Positions 15,918-25,181 of a stretch of DNA of 64,000 nt are shown here, one piece after another (position 1 is the stretch's first letter; the number at the start of each line of letters is the position of its first letter). The notes below the pieces were generated by a model, which was not told where the DNA came from, searched no databases, and saw nothing but the letters and a program-made list of their open reading frames with translations. Source of the DNA: Aquabacter cavernae (GTDB taxonomy: Bacteria > Pseudomonadota > Alphaproteobacteria > Rhizobiales > Xanthobacteraceae); assembly GCF_003993795.1 (NCBI RefSeq), contig NZ_RWKV01000016.1, forward strand, positions 434,001-498,000. Direction: 5' to 3'. The translations under genes and the position numbers were made by a program.

Positions 15918-17309
15918 ATGGGCTTCGTGATCTATGACCTCGAGACTACGGGCCTCAACAAACGGTTCGACCAGATTCTGCAGTTCGTGGCGGTCCACAC
16001 CGACGCGAACCTTGAGGTGCAGGAGCAGGTCGAATTTGAGGGACGCCTGCGCCCCCACATCCTGCCGTCGCCCGGCGCCCTGCATGTCACGGGCAGCCAC
16101 TACGCGAACCTGATCGACCCTTTGCGGCCGTCCTACGACGCCATGCTGGGCAACATCTATGGGACGATGAAGCGTTGGAGCCCTGCGATGTTCGTTGGCT
16201 TCAACTCCATCAGTTACGACGAAGAGGTCCTGCGCCAAGCCTTTTACGAATCCTTGCGGGCGCCGATCTACATCACCAACAGGGATGGCAATTCGCGCGG
16301 CGACCTCCTCAAGCTGGCGAGGGTGGTTGGGACCTTGCAACCCGACGTTCTCAAGACTATCCGCGGTCCGGACGGCCGGCGCGTGTTCCGCCTAGCCGAC
16401 CTCGCCCAGGCCAACGGAATCCATCCCGGTCAATCGCACACGGCGTCTGCCGATGTCGCGACCACCCTGGCGCTTTGCAGGCTGATCGCTGCTGAAGCGC
16501 CAATTCTGTGGTCGAGCTTCATGCGGTTCTCAAACAAGGCCGAGGTTCTGAGCTTCATCGCCGAACGTGACGCGTTCGCGGTGTTCGAGTTCAAGAGGGG
16601 CGTTCAGGACGTTCACCCGGTGACAGCGATCGGGTCCAAGCCCGCCGACAAAAACGTGCACTACTGCCTGGACCTGACGGCGGACCTCGCCGCGCTTCGG
16701 CGGATGTCGCCGACGGAGTTGATGATCGAGATCGGAAAGCCCGATGGGCCGATCCTGCGCATGAAGGCCAACGGCTCGCCCATCCTCGCCGAGCTTTGGG
16801 AGCTTGACCAAGCTCTGTTTGGCGACTTCACTGAGGCTGAGTTGGAGACGACGGCGGCCAATGTGCGCGGCGACACGGCTTTTGTTCAGCGCCTCGTCAC
16901 TGCGGCCATCGCCTCCGAGAGAGTCTGGCCGAAGTCAAAGTACGTCGAGTTCCAGATCTACGAAGGCTTCATCAACGACTTGGACGAGGATGTGTGCCGG
17001 CGATTCCATAGCGCCGCTTGGAAGGATCGGCCAGCGCTGATCGACCGTTTCCAGGACCCGCGGCTGAAGAAGCTGGCCCGGCGACTAATCTATTTCGAGC
17101 GGCCTGATCTTCTCGACCCCGATATTCGCGGACAGATCGACCGGGCGATCTGGGGGCGCTTGCGGGGAAATGAGCCCGACGCACCCGGCCGAAGCTACGC
17201 CGCCACGCTTCAGGAATTCGACGGCCTGGTGGCCGAGATCCAGATCGTCAGCCCGTCCCTGGCGAGCTACCGCGACTATCTTCAGTCGCAACTCGTCGCG
17301 GCCGCCTGA
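15918..17309 (+). CDS. Exonuclease I-like DEDD 3'-5' exonuclease
   Basis: 463-aa protein resembling E. coli exonuclease I (SbcB). The exonuclease domain shows YDLETTGLN (motif I, Asp-Glu), MFVGFNSISYDEEVLRQAFYE (motif II, Asp) and SHTASADVATTLALCRL (motif III, His/Asp). The C-terminal half carries the SH3-like and helical regions (RMSPTELMIEIGKPDGPI and following). The start at ATG 15918 is 12 bases after the ImmA stop, so it shares an operon with the regulator pair. An exonuclease within a regulated accessory block suggests nucleic-acid degradation in defence; housekeeping repair is the alternative. Confidence 0.85.
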   Translation: MGFVIYDLETTGLNKRFDQILQFVAVHTDANLEVQEQVEFEGRLRPHILPSPGALHVTGSHYANLIDPLRPSYDAMLGNIYGTMKRWSPAMFVGFNSISYDEEVLRQAFYESLRAPIYITNRDGNSRGDLLKLARVVGTLQPDVLKTIRGPDGRRVFRLADLAQANGIHPGQSHTASADVATTLALCRLIAAEAPILWSSFMRFSNKAEVLSFIAERDAFAVFEFKRGVQDVHPVTAIGSKPADKNVHYCLDLTADLAALRRMSPTELMIEIGKPDGPILRMKANGSPILAELWELDQALFGDFTEAELETTAANVRGDTAFVQRLVTAAIASERVWPKSKYVEFQIYEGFINDLDEDVCRRFHSAAWKDRPALIDRFQDPRLKKLARRLIYFERPDLLDPDIRGQIDRAIWGRLRGNEPDAPGRSYAATLQEFDGLVAEIQIVSPSLASYRDYLQSQLVAAA

Positions 17310-17477
17310 GGCGCTTGGTCTCGATGTCGAGGTAAATGCGCATGCGGCAGGTCCTCCTGTAACCTCTCCCCATAACTCGCGTCCGCCCCAACAGACGATA
17401 GAGCGCTGGCACGCTGATATGACATCTGCCAATCTGATCAGGCAACGGCTCGAAGAGGCTGTCGGATCGGGGGGTCG

Positions 17478-19721
17478 ATGCTCACTAGAGTCAGCAGATT
17501 GAAAAATCTGGGCGTATTTGCGGACTACACTTGGGGCGCACAGCTTCCGAAATTCGAGCGATACAATCTCATCTATGGAGACAACGGCTCGGGGAAGACG
17601 ACGCTCTCCCGCCTGTTCGAATGCCTGGAGGTCGGCGCGCACGACGACTATCCGACGCTCGAATACAGAATCGAAAGCGAATCCGGCGATATCGTTCATG
17701 GTCGGGCGGCACACCGAAAGGTCCGCGTCTTCAATGCCGACTACGTCCAGCTCAACATTGGACCCATCGATGGCGCGCTCAAGCCGATCCTGGTCGTCGG
17801 CGAGGAAAACAAGGCGATCGCTGACGAGTTGGTGATCGAACAGGCCGAAATTTCCAGTCGAACGCAGCTGATCAACGCCGCGAAGGACGCGATCAGCACC
17901 TTGGAGACGAGCCGCGGCAAGGTCTTCACCGCGATAGCGAAGACGATCAGCGAGGCTACCAGTGGCAGCACGGTTCGCAATTATCGAAAGAATAACGCCG
18001 AGGCCGCATTCGCAAAGCTAACGGCCGACTTGACGCTCTCTGCGGCGGCCCTCGAACTCCGCCGCGCGACGCTCCGGCAGGAGCCTATGGACGATGTCGC
18101 CTCCCCAAGCGAGCTACAGGTCACGGTCGGGGACAGCGCCGTTACAATAACGGTCGCAGTCAGTTCCCTGCTGCAGGAAGCATCGCGTCTTTGCAGTCGG
18201 TCGGCGATCTCGGATGCAATCCACCGCCTGCGAGACCATCCCGACATAGCCTCGTGGGTCGAACAAGGGCACGCTCTCCACAGACAACATGGCAGTACCG
18301 ACTGCGAATTCTGCGGCCAACCGGTTCCGACGGAGCGTTGGAGCCGGCTTGAGGCTCATTTCAGCACCGAGGACCAGGCGCTCAAGTCGGCAATCGAAGC
18401 GTGCGCGGCGTCAATCGGTGCACTCATGGCGCCACTCAATGCCGTAGTGCTTCCCGATCGGCTCGCACTCTACAGCGACTTGCGGGACCGCTACGACGCT
18501 GCAGTTGCGGCTTGGCAAGCGGCCAAGCAGGAAGCTGACCGGCAGGTGCAAGCGGTCTTGGAGCGCCTAGCCGCCAAGCTAGCCGCCAGGACGGAGGCCC
18601 TTTCTTTCGACCTGGAGGTCGACCTATCGGCAGTCGCGGAGGCCCATGCGGCGCTCGCGGCCGTAATCAAGGATCAGAATGAAAAGACGGCGGGGCTTGG
18701 GCAGGCAAGCGACAAGGCACGGGCCGAGATCGAGCAGCACTACCTGACCAGCATCAAGGCCGACGTCGCGGATTGTGATCAGAAGATCCGCGACAAGCAG
18801 GATCAGATCACGCTCGCAACCGAGGGGACGGCGGCCGAGGGGAAGCCGAGCCTAGAGGCACTCCAGACCTCTACAGCAGAGAAGCGCGCCCAGATCTCGA
18901 ATGCGCATAAGGCCGGCGAGCGGCTGACGAAGCTGCTTCACACTTTCCTTGGCCGCAGCGAGTTGGTCTTCAACTCAAGCGACGAGGGCTATCGAGTCCT
19001 ACGGAACGGCAGGGTTGCCAAGCGACTGAGCGAAGGAGAGCGAACCGCGATCGCGTTTATCTACTTCATCGTGCAGCTGGAGGATCAAGATTTCGACCTA
19101 GCCGATGGCATTGTCGTCATCGACGATCCTGTATCCAGCCTAGACGCAAGCTCGGTCTACCAGGCGTTCGGCTTCCTGAAGGCTGCCGTTAAAGGCGCGA
19201 AGCAGGTGTTCATCCTCACGCATAACTTCAGCTTTCTCCGTTTGCTCCTTAATTGGCTCCAGACCTTGCCAAGAGCCGAGCGCAAGAGCGCGTTCTATAT
19301 GCTGGTTTGCCGCACGGACGCCGACAGCCGCACGTCGACCATCGGCGCGTTGGACAAAGCGCTGATCGATCACCCGACGGAGTACCACTTCCTGTTCAAG
19401 GTTCTCGCGCGCTTCCAAAACGACGGCACGATCGCCGGCTGCTATCACATCCCCAATGTGGCTCGAAAGGTGCTTGAGACCTTCCTCGACTTTCAGGCAC
19501 CCGCACCCGAAAAGCTGCATGCGAAGCTTAACTCCGTCACCTTTGATGAGGCCAAGAAGTCTGCGATCTACAAATTCTCGAACGACTTGTCGCACCGGAC
19601 CGGCCAAGGCTTTGAACCCGGGCTCGTTCAGGAGAGCCAGAAAAATGCAGCCTATCTTCTGGAAATGATCAAGGAGCTCGCACCCGCGCACTACGACGGG
19701 ATGATGGCCTCGATCGCGTAG
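17478..19721 (+). CDS. AAA_13-type SMC/RecF-like ATPase with a CxxC hook
   Basis: 747-aa ABC-type ATPase of the AAA_13 (PrrC/RloC-like) group. Walker A is NLIYGDNGSGKTTLSR (34-41). Long coiled coils flank a CEFCGQP motif at 276-279, which looks like a zinc hook. The signature is LSEGER at 517-522, Walker B is IVVIDDPVSSLD at 545-556 and the H-loop is THN at 581-583. RloC combines such a hook with a C-terminal anticodon nuclease; I cannot confirm the nuclease triad here. The C-terminus (SNDLSHRTGQGF and after) is the usual AAA_13 helical end. It lies 168 bases after the exonuclease gene. A role in defence is inferred. Confidence 0.82.
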   Translation: MLTRVSRLKNLGVFADYTWGAQLPKFERYNLIYGDNGSGKTTLSRLFECLEVGAHDDYPTLEYRIESESGDIVHGRAAHRKVRVFNADYVQLNIGPIDGALKPILVVGEENKAIADELVIEQAEISSRTQLINAAKDAISTLETSRGKVFTAIAKTISEATSGSTVRNYRKNNAEAAFAKLTADLTLSAAALELRRATLRQEPMDDVASPSELQVTVGDSAVTITVAVSSLLQEASRLCSRSAISDAIHRLRDHPDIASWVEQGHALHRQHGSTDCEFCGQPVPTERWSRLEAHFSTEDQALKSAIEACAASIGALMAPLNAVVLPDRLALYSDLRDRYDAAVAAWQAAKQEADRQVQAVLERLAAKLAARTEALSFDLEVDLSAVAEAHAALAAVIKDQNEKTAGLGQASDKARAEIEQHYLTSIKADVADCDQKIRDKQDQITLATEGTAAEGKPSLEALQTSTAEKRAQISNAHKAGERLTKLLHTFLGRSELVFNSSDEGYRVLRNGRVAKRLSEGERTAIAFIYFIVQLEDQDFDLADGIVVIDDPVSSLDASSVYQAFGFLKAAVKGAKQVFILTHNFSFLRLLLNWLQTLPRAERKSAFYMLVCRTDADSRTSTIGALDKALIDHPTEYHFLFKVLARFQNDGTIAGCYHIPNVARKVLETFLDFQAPAPEKLHAKLNSVTFDEAKKSAIYKFSNDLSHRTGQGFEPGLVQESQKNAAYLLEMIKELAPAHYDGMMASIA

Positions 19722-20136
19722 CGGCATGCGGGAAATGGGCGCCATCTCCTTTAGGCCATCTGAATGCTTCCAGGCCTGATAATCCGGTCGTCGGCTAACG
19801 GTCAGGTGCAGAAGGGCAGCTATGCGGCATTCCCCACCCGATAGCTGACGGCCCGGAGACGGCCCCAAACCGGCCATTCATCGTCCCGCAGCTAACGTCG
19901 GCTTCTGGCGCAGGCGTCGCCCTGCGATCCGGCGCACAAAGGGCAAAGAATGTTTTGTCCGCTCCGGAGGCACCAACCTTGCCGATAGCATCGCTATCGC
20001 GGTTGTGAACCAACTAGATGCGGACGGCGGGCTTGCCATATGTAGCCGTATTGGTCTCTCGGCCAGCTAAGGTAGTAGGATTTGCACACCGCAGAAGTGA
20101 TCGCCGATTCGTATTGAGCCGGGCACAGCGACGACC
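19722..20136. other. Intergenic stretch without recognisable gene
   Basis: About 415 bases between the AAA_13-type gene and the DUF5677 gene. Only short, uninformative palindromes are present (for example ATAGCATCGCTAT at about 19985). No ORF with a credible start and no IS ends were seen. Confidence 0.4.
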
Positions 20137-21459
20137 ATGAAGACGTCGAGATCACGAATCCCTCTCGGGACACTTGAACCGATGCAGGCGATCTTCGACA
20201 AAAATATCCAGACGCTGCCAGAACGCTATATTCAGAGGATCATCGCCAAGCGAGCGAGTGCGTCGGGCATAGAGCTGAAACCACATGAGACCGAAGCTCT
20301 AGCGAAACACCTCCTCGCCGGCAACTGTACCCCACTTCAACTGGAGGAACGCCCCGGCCTGATGTCGGCAACGCTAACGTTGACGGAAGAAGATATCGAC
20401 GAGATCGCTGACTTGGCAGACCGCTTCGAAGCCAAGTTGACACGGGCCATCGAAGGGATTGCTAAGGACGCCTCGAACATCCTTCTTCGCAGCATCCGCA
20501 AGCAATGGCGGGAAATTCAAGCCGAGCACGAGCGAAATCGCGCGAAGTTTATTGAGACTATCCAAATAATCTGGGGCGATGCTTTCGATAAGCTCGATAT
20601 GCTCATGGCGGCGGCAGACAGCGTCGGCGGTCAAGCCATCGCCGTCGCGCACGCCGCCGGCTCGAAGCAACACCTCGCCATAACCACGGCCCTCGACCGA
20701 CTACATATCCGTGGCATCCAAGTCGCAACCGAAGTTCTCACATTGCTACGCGAAGGTTTCGCCGATGCCGCCTTCTCGCGATGGCGAACTCTGCACGAGG
20801 TATCGGTCGTCGCGATGGTGCTGGGTGACCATGGCGAAGACATCGCCATACGGTACCTAGACCACGATTCGGTGGAGGCGCAGCGGGCCGCTGAAGCCTA
20901 TCAACGCTGCCACCCTAAGGAGGCAGCGAAGGAGAGCAACGTTGCCGCACTCCACCGAACCAAGGCAGAATATGACGCTGTGCTTGCGCGCTATGGTCAA
21001 GCGTTCAAATCACCCTATGGCTGGGCCGCCCAGCACCTCGGCAAACAGAAGCCGACCTTTCAGGACCTGGAGGAAGCTGCAAACCAGGTGCAGATGCGGC
21101 TACAATACAAAGCCGCAAGCTACGGTGTTCATGCTGGAATCGAGGGCCTCACAACCTCGGTGGCCGACGTCTTTGGTGAAGGACCGCCGGGGCGCGCAAG
21201 CATCGGCGGCCTGCATGAGGCCGGAATTGAAACTGCCTTTAGCATCGTGCGCCTGACCGGTCCTCTCCTAGGGCCGAACTGGTCGATCGACAAGCTTGCT
21301 GGTCTCAACGCGCTCATCGAGTTGCGAGACATCGCCGCCAACGCCTTCTGGGAAGGCGGCGAAGCGATGCGTCAAGCGACCTGGGTCTCCGAGGAAGAGA
21401 TGGAGGCTTGGGAGCGAGAGGTGCAGAACAACCGGAACGCAGAGGAGCAGGAGGACTAA
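20137..21459 (+). CDS. DUF5677-type protein
   Basis: 440-aa, largely helical protein. The central FADAAFSRWRTLHEVSVVAM matches the core motif of the DUF5677 family, and the C-terminal part again is helical (GLHEAGIETAFSIVRLTGPL, ELRDIAANAFWEGGEAM). The function of DUF5677 is not established; members occur in accessory regions. The start could be ATG 20137 or ATG 20182; neither has a strong ribosome site. It is coupled to the next gene by a TAATG overlap, implying the two products work together. GC is lower than in the core. Confidence 0.7.
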   Translation: MKTSRSRIPLGTLEPMQAIFDKNIQTLPERYIQRIIAKRASASGIELKPHETEALAKHLLAGNCTPLQLEERPGLMSATLTLTEEDIDEIADLADRFEAKLTRAIEGIAKDASNILLRSIRKQWREIQAEHERNRAKFIETIQIIWGDAFDKLDMLMAAADSVGGQAIAVAHAAGSKQHLAITTALDRLHIRGIQVATEVLTLLREGFADAAFSRWRTLHEVSVVAMVLGDHGEDIAIRYLDHDSVEAQRAAEAYQRCHPKEAAKESNVAALHRTKAEYDAVLARYGQAFKSPYGWAAQHLGKQKPTFQDLEEAANQVQMRLQYKAASYGVHAGIEGLTTSVADVFGEGPPGRASIGGLHEAGIETAFSIVRLTGPLLGPNWSIDKLAGLNALIELRDIAANAFWEGGEAMRQATWVSEEEMEAWEREVQNNRNAEEQED

Positions 21460-22070
21460 TGGATCGCTTGCTTAGCCTGCGACAAGATATCTACGATCAT
21501 TTCCACTCCTCGACTATTCGAGGCGATCTGTTCCTTGCACCTGGCAACCGGGACCGCTTCGCGCAGTATGAGATCGCCATGGTGCTGATCCAGGACACCG
21601 GCGAAGCGCTGTGGACCCACATGCATCGTGATTTCTCGACGTCACCAATGGCGGCATACATCGAGTTCTGGGGCGTGATGCAGGCCGTCATCATCCAACA
21701 GGACGCGCTGCTGGAATTGGCGGCGGCGCTCGGCTCCCCCAAGCCATCGACAGGCAAATCCTGGAAAGCGATCCGCGATTTTCGGAACGTGTTGGCAGGC
21801 CATCCTGCCAAGAAGATCTCCGGTTGCAATCCCCTTGGCGCAAAACCTACACTACGCGCGTTTATGGGGCGCCAACAAAAGTCGTATCGTGAGTTGATCT
21901 ACGAGGTTTGGGACGCCAGCGCCGAACAAATCACTCACCCGCAGGCCAATCTCGGTGCGATGATCGGCGCCTATGAAGCCGAAGCCGCCGACCACCTCGC
22001 GAAAATCCTCGATCACATGCGGCGGAGTTGGCCTGTAGAGCCAGACCACGGAGCGCTGGCCGCCTGCTAG
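21459..22070 (+). CDS. Hypothetical helical protein, partner of the DUF5677 protein
   Basis: 203-aa protein of unknown family, with start ATG 21459 overlapping the previous stop by one base (TAATG). Predicted helices include LLSLRQDIYDHFHSSTIRGD, EIAMVLIQDTGEALWTHMHR and AYEAEAADHLAKILDHMRRS. KSWKAIRDFRNVLAGHP resembles the RNase-toxin-like RxxxxH region of HEPN folds (Arg-x4-x-x-His pattern, here R...RNVLAGH), but this is weak. It has no signal peptide or membrane segment. The overlap with the DUF5677 gene is the strongest clue to its role. Confidence 0.6.
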   Translation: MDRLLSLRQDIYDHFHSSTIRGDLFLAPGNRDRFAQYEIAMVLIQDTGEALWTHMHRDFSTSPMAAYIEFWGVMQAVIIQQDALLELAAALGSPKPSTGKSWKAIRDFRNVLAGHPAKKISGCNPLGAKPTLRAFMGRQQKSYRELIYEVWDASAEQITHPQANLGAMIGAYEAEAADHLAKILDHMRRSWPVEPDHGALAAC

Positions 22071-22274
22071 GAGGCATATGCCGATGAGCAGGTTCACGTC
22101 TGAATGAACCAACGGGGCATCCGAGAAAGTCGCGCTCAAGCCTTTGGGCGAATGTCTCTTACTGGTGCTCGAGCGAAGGTCGGCTCCTGGCGTCGGCACG
22201 CCGGCGCCGACCTCTTCGCGGCCGGCTCTTATGGCATTAGCCTAATCGGGGCTGCTCCTCGGAAGGAGGATGCC

Positions 22275-22901
22275 ATGCACGTCAATCAAGACACGCACTC
22301 ACAGCACGAGCCTTGGAACGCCGGCCGGATCGTCGGAGCCAAGCCTCCCTTGAAGCCCAAGCACATATGGGCCCTGCGCACGCGGCTGCAAATTGCCAAC
22401 CGGGTGCGCGATCTCGCTATGTTCAACCTTGCCATCGACAGCAAGCTGCGTGGCTGCGATCTGGTCACACTGAAAGTCGGCGACGTATTCTCCGGCAGCG
22501 GCATTCGCGCGAGATCAGTGGTCGTCCAGCACAAGACCGGCCAGCCGGTCCCCTTCGAGATCACTGAACCGACGAAGGACGCACTCGCTGCGTGGCTCGC
22601 AATCCGGCGCGCAAAGGGAAGCGATTGGCTTTGGCCAAGCCGTAGCCACAGCGGAGGACACGTCACCACTCGGCAGTACGGACGTCTCGTCGACCAATGG
22701 GTCGGCCTGATCGGTCTCAACCCAGCGGATTACGGGACGCACAGCCTGCGGCGAACAAAGGTCTCTATCCTCTACAAGCGGACCGGAAATCTGCGTGCCT
22801 GCCAACTCCTGCTCGGTCACACGAAGCTCGAAAGCACCGTGCGGTATCTCGGGATCGAAGTTGACGACGCCTTGAGCCTATCGGAGCAAACGGAGATTTG
22901 A
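22275..22901 (+). CDS. Small tyrosine recombinase (catalytic domain only)
   Basis: 208-aa tyrosine-type integrase consisting of the catalytic domain. Key residues are the first Arg in DSKLRGCDLVTLKVGDV, HSLRRTK (His-x-x-Arg) and LLGHTKLESTVRYLG (His and nucleophile Tyr). The ATG at 22275 has GGAAGGAGG a few bases upstream; longer readings lack a ribosome site. No arm-binding N-terminal domain is present, so it resembles the short recombinases found in transposon and gene-cassette-like regions. It lies alone between the DUF5677 pair and the Fic gene. Confidence 0.85.
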   Translation: MHVNQDTHSQHEPWNAGRIVGAKPPLKPKHIWALRTRLQIANRVRDLAMFNLAIDSKLRGCDLVTLKVGDVFSGSGIRARSVVVQHKTGQPVPFEITEPTKDALAAWLAIRRAKGSDWLWPSRSHSGGHVTTRQYGRLVDQWVGLIGLNPADYGTHSLRRTKVSILYKRTGNLRACQLLLGHTKLESTVRYLGIEVDDALSLSEQTEI

Positions 22902-22976
22902 GGTTCGGCACATCAGCGACGCTTGCCGTGGCACCCAAGCTAATCCTCGGAGTATTGGGCCGCATTGCTCCCGGAA

Positions 22977-24098
22977 TCATGGTTTGCAGGCTGCTCCCGG
23001 CAGATTCAGATGGTAGCGCGTATATCGGCGCTCGCCGGTTCGCGTCAGGGCGCCTTTCTCGACCAGATCGTGCAGGTCACGCGTGGCGGTCGGACGAGAA
23101 GTGCCGGTGATCGCGATGTAGTTCTCCGCGCTCAGGCCACCCGTGAATCCGCCGGGGCCTTCACGGAATAGCCGGGCGATCACCTTCTCCTCGCGGTCGT
23201 TCATTTTGTCGCGGAAGCGATCGTAAAAGTGCGTCTTGGCGATGTGGAAGGCGACGCGGCCCAGTGTCGTCCGCTGGGCTGTGATGATCGTCTCGGCGAA
23301 GTAGGTCAGCCAACCGGTGATATCGAGTGTCCGCTGGTGGACCTCGAGCTGTTCATAATAGGCCTTGCGGTGCTGCTCGATGGTATGGGCGAGTGCGATC
23401 AGCGTCGGTTGTCCGATGTTCTGCGCGAGGGACTTTTCCGCGACGGCGCGACCAATCCGGCCATTGCCATCCTCGAAGGGGTGGATGCTCTCGAAATAGA
23501 GATGTCCAATCCCGGCACGGGTTAGGGCGGGCAGCGGCGTGCCACCGTTCGGTGCCGAGCCGTTGAACCAAGCGAGATAGGCGGTCATCTCCCCGGGAAC
23601 CCAAAAGGATGGCGGGGCCTCAAAATGCACCGTGGGCCGATCGTAACGGCCGGACACGATCTGCATCGCGTCTTCGTGACGGCGGTAACCGCCAATCGTC
23701 TCCAGATGCTGGCTGTCCGCCATGAGCATGCGATGCCAGCGGAACAGGGTATCGTCTTCCAGCGGATCCGCCCAACTCCGGTACAGATCGGCCATCATCT
23801 CCGCGATACCGCGCTCCTTCGGCTTCACGGCACGATCGTCGGTGTCGAGGCCGAATTGCCGGCGCAGCGAGGATTGCACGCTCAGGCGATCCAGGGCCTC
23901 GCCCTCGATCGCGCTGGTTTTGACCGCCTCGTCACTGAGAAGTTCGATCCGCAGCAGGTCGCGGTCATCGTCGCCCACATGCCGGACCGCGCCGATCACC
24001 TCACCGGAGAGCAGCAGGAAGTGCCGCTCCAGCGGTTCAAGAGCGGCCGGATCATAGGTAAAATGCGGCCAACGGGACTGCGTCCAATTCCATGCCAT
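22977..24098 (-). CDS. Fic-domain protein, self-inhibited class II type
   Basis: 373-aa Fic protein. The catalytic motif HPFEDGNGRIGRA carries the His of HPFx(D/E)GNGR. An N-terminal inhibitory motif VKTSAIEGE (S/TxxxEG) marks class II Fic proteins whose own helix blocks the active site. The N-terminal region fits DUF4172, and the C-terminus is a winged-helix-like domain (ENYIAITGTSRPTATRDLHD). Fic proteins transfer AMP or related groups onto Ser/Thr/Tyr of target proteins. Such stand-alone proteins are often toxins or regulators. It is divergent from the HNH gene, leaving 173 bases between the two starts. Confidence 0.92.
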   Translation of the reverse strand: MAWNWTQSRWPHFTYDPAALEPLERHFLLLSGEVIGAVRHVGDDDRDLLRIELLSDEAVKTSAIEGEALDRLSVQSSLRRQFGLDTDDRAVKPKERGIAEMMADLYRSWADPLEDDTLFRWHRMLMADSQHLETIGGYRRHEDAMQIVSGRYDRPTVHFEAPPSFWVPGEMTAYLAWFNGSAPNGGTPLPALTRAGIGHLYFESIHPFEDGNGRIGRAVAEKSLAQNIGQPTLIALAHTIEQHRKAYYEQLEVHQRTLDITGWLTYFAETIITAQRTTLGRVAFHIAKTHFYDRFRDKMNDREEKVIARLFREGPGGFTGGLSAENYIAITGTSRPTATRDLHDLVEKGALTRTGERRYTRYHLNLPGAACKP

Positions 24099-24271
24099 GA
24101 GCGATAGAATCCTCCTCTATAGCTCGCATATTAGCCGATATATGATTTATAGAAAACTATCCTATCGCTCACATGGCCCACGGGGCCGAAGTGCATTGTG
24201 GAACGAAGGGCGCGACTTTCTCCTCCTTGGCGTCGAAAACGCAATATGATGGCGCGGATCAGGGATGGGAC

Positions 24272-25171
24272 ATGGGATTCGGCGTCTTCATTCACCGCTC
24301 CGACTCGATCTACGATGACAGCCCGGCCGAGCGATATCAGTTTCCACCCCAGTATCTCGGGCGGGTCGAAGCCTGTGTCGGCGACTGGATCGTCTATTAC
24401 GAGCCACGGAAGATCGCGGAGACACGCGGCTATTTCGCGATCGCCAGAGTCGAGCGTGTGGTGCCTGATCCGACGGCGCCCGGCATGTATCTGGCGCTGA
24501 TCGAGCCCGGAAGCTATCTCGATTTCGTCCATCCGGTGCCGTTCAGCGATGCCGATGGTGTCATCGAGCTTGGCGTGCTGAATGAGGAAGGGCGGATTTC
24601 AGGTCGAGCGCAGGCCGCCGTGCGCGCGCTCTCGCCGGACGATTTCGATCGCATCATCCGGCTCGGGCTGGATGACAGCGAACCGTTGCTTCCGCGCGTC
24701 GACGATGACGCGCCCGTTGCCGGCTTTCATGAAGAGCAGGCACCGTTCTTATTCGAGCAGAATCGGGAACGCGTCAGCAGCCTTTCATCGCGGATCGTGC
24801 GGGATCGGGTTTTCCGGCGGGTGGTACTGCGCGCCTATGATGAGCGCTGTGCGATCAGCGGGCTTAAGCTGATCAATGGTGGTGGGCGGGCCGAGGTCGC
24901 TGCGGCACATATCCGACCGGTGGAAGCGAACGGGCCCGACATCGTCAGCAACGGCCTGGCATTGTCGGGCACCGCGCACTGGATGTTCGATCGCGGTCTG
25001 ATCAGCCTCTCAGATGATCTGGAGATACTGATCTCCCGGCAGGCCAACGACCCCGATGGCGTGCGGGCCTTCATCAACCGGAGCGGCCGCGCCATCGCGC
25101 CGAGAAAGGCGTTCGAGCGACCGCATCCGCATTTCCTGCAATGGCACCGGCAACACTGCTTCAAGCAGTGA
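24272..25171 (+). CDS. HNH endonuclease with an EVE/PUA-like N-terminal domain
   Basis: 299-aa protein. The N-terminal half (MGFGVFIHRSDSIYDD, YQFPPQYLGRVEACVGDWIV, RGYFAIARVERVV) looks like a PUA/EVE/ASCH-type reader of modified bases. The C-terminal half is an HNH_2 nuclease: CAISGLK, AAAHIRPVEANGPDIVSNGL, then TAHWMFDRGLISL (the His and Asn and final His of the ββα-metal fold). This resembles modification-dependent (type IV) restriction enzymes. The ATG at 24272 is preceded by AGGGATGGG; ATG 24173 is the alternative. It lies upstream of and convergent to the large integrase gene. Confidence 0.8.
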   Translation: MGFGVFIHRSDSIYDDSPAERYQFPPQYLGRVEACVGDWIVYYEPRKIAETRGYFAIARVERVVPDPTAPGMYLALIEPGSYLDFVHPVPFSDADGVIELGVLNEEGRISGRAQAAVRALSPDDFDRIIRLGLDDSEPLLPRVDDDAPVAGFHEEQAPFLFEQNRERVSSLSSRIVRDRVFRRVVLRAYDERCAISGLKLINGGGRAEVAAAHIRPVEANGPDIVSNGLALSGTAHWMFDRGLISLSDDLEILISRQANDPDGVRAFINRSGRAIAPRKAFERPHPHFLQWHRQHCFKQ

Positions 25172-25181
25172 AGCGGTGCCG

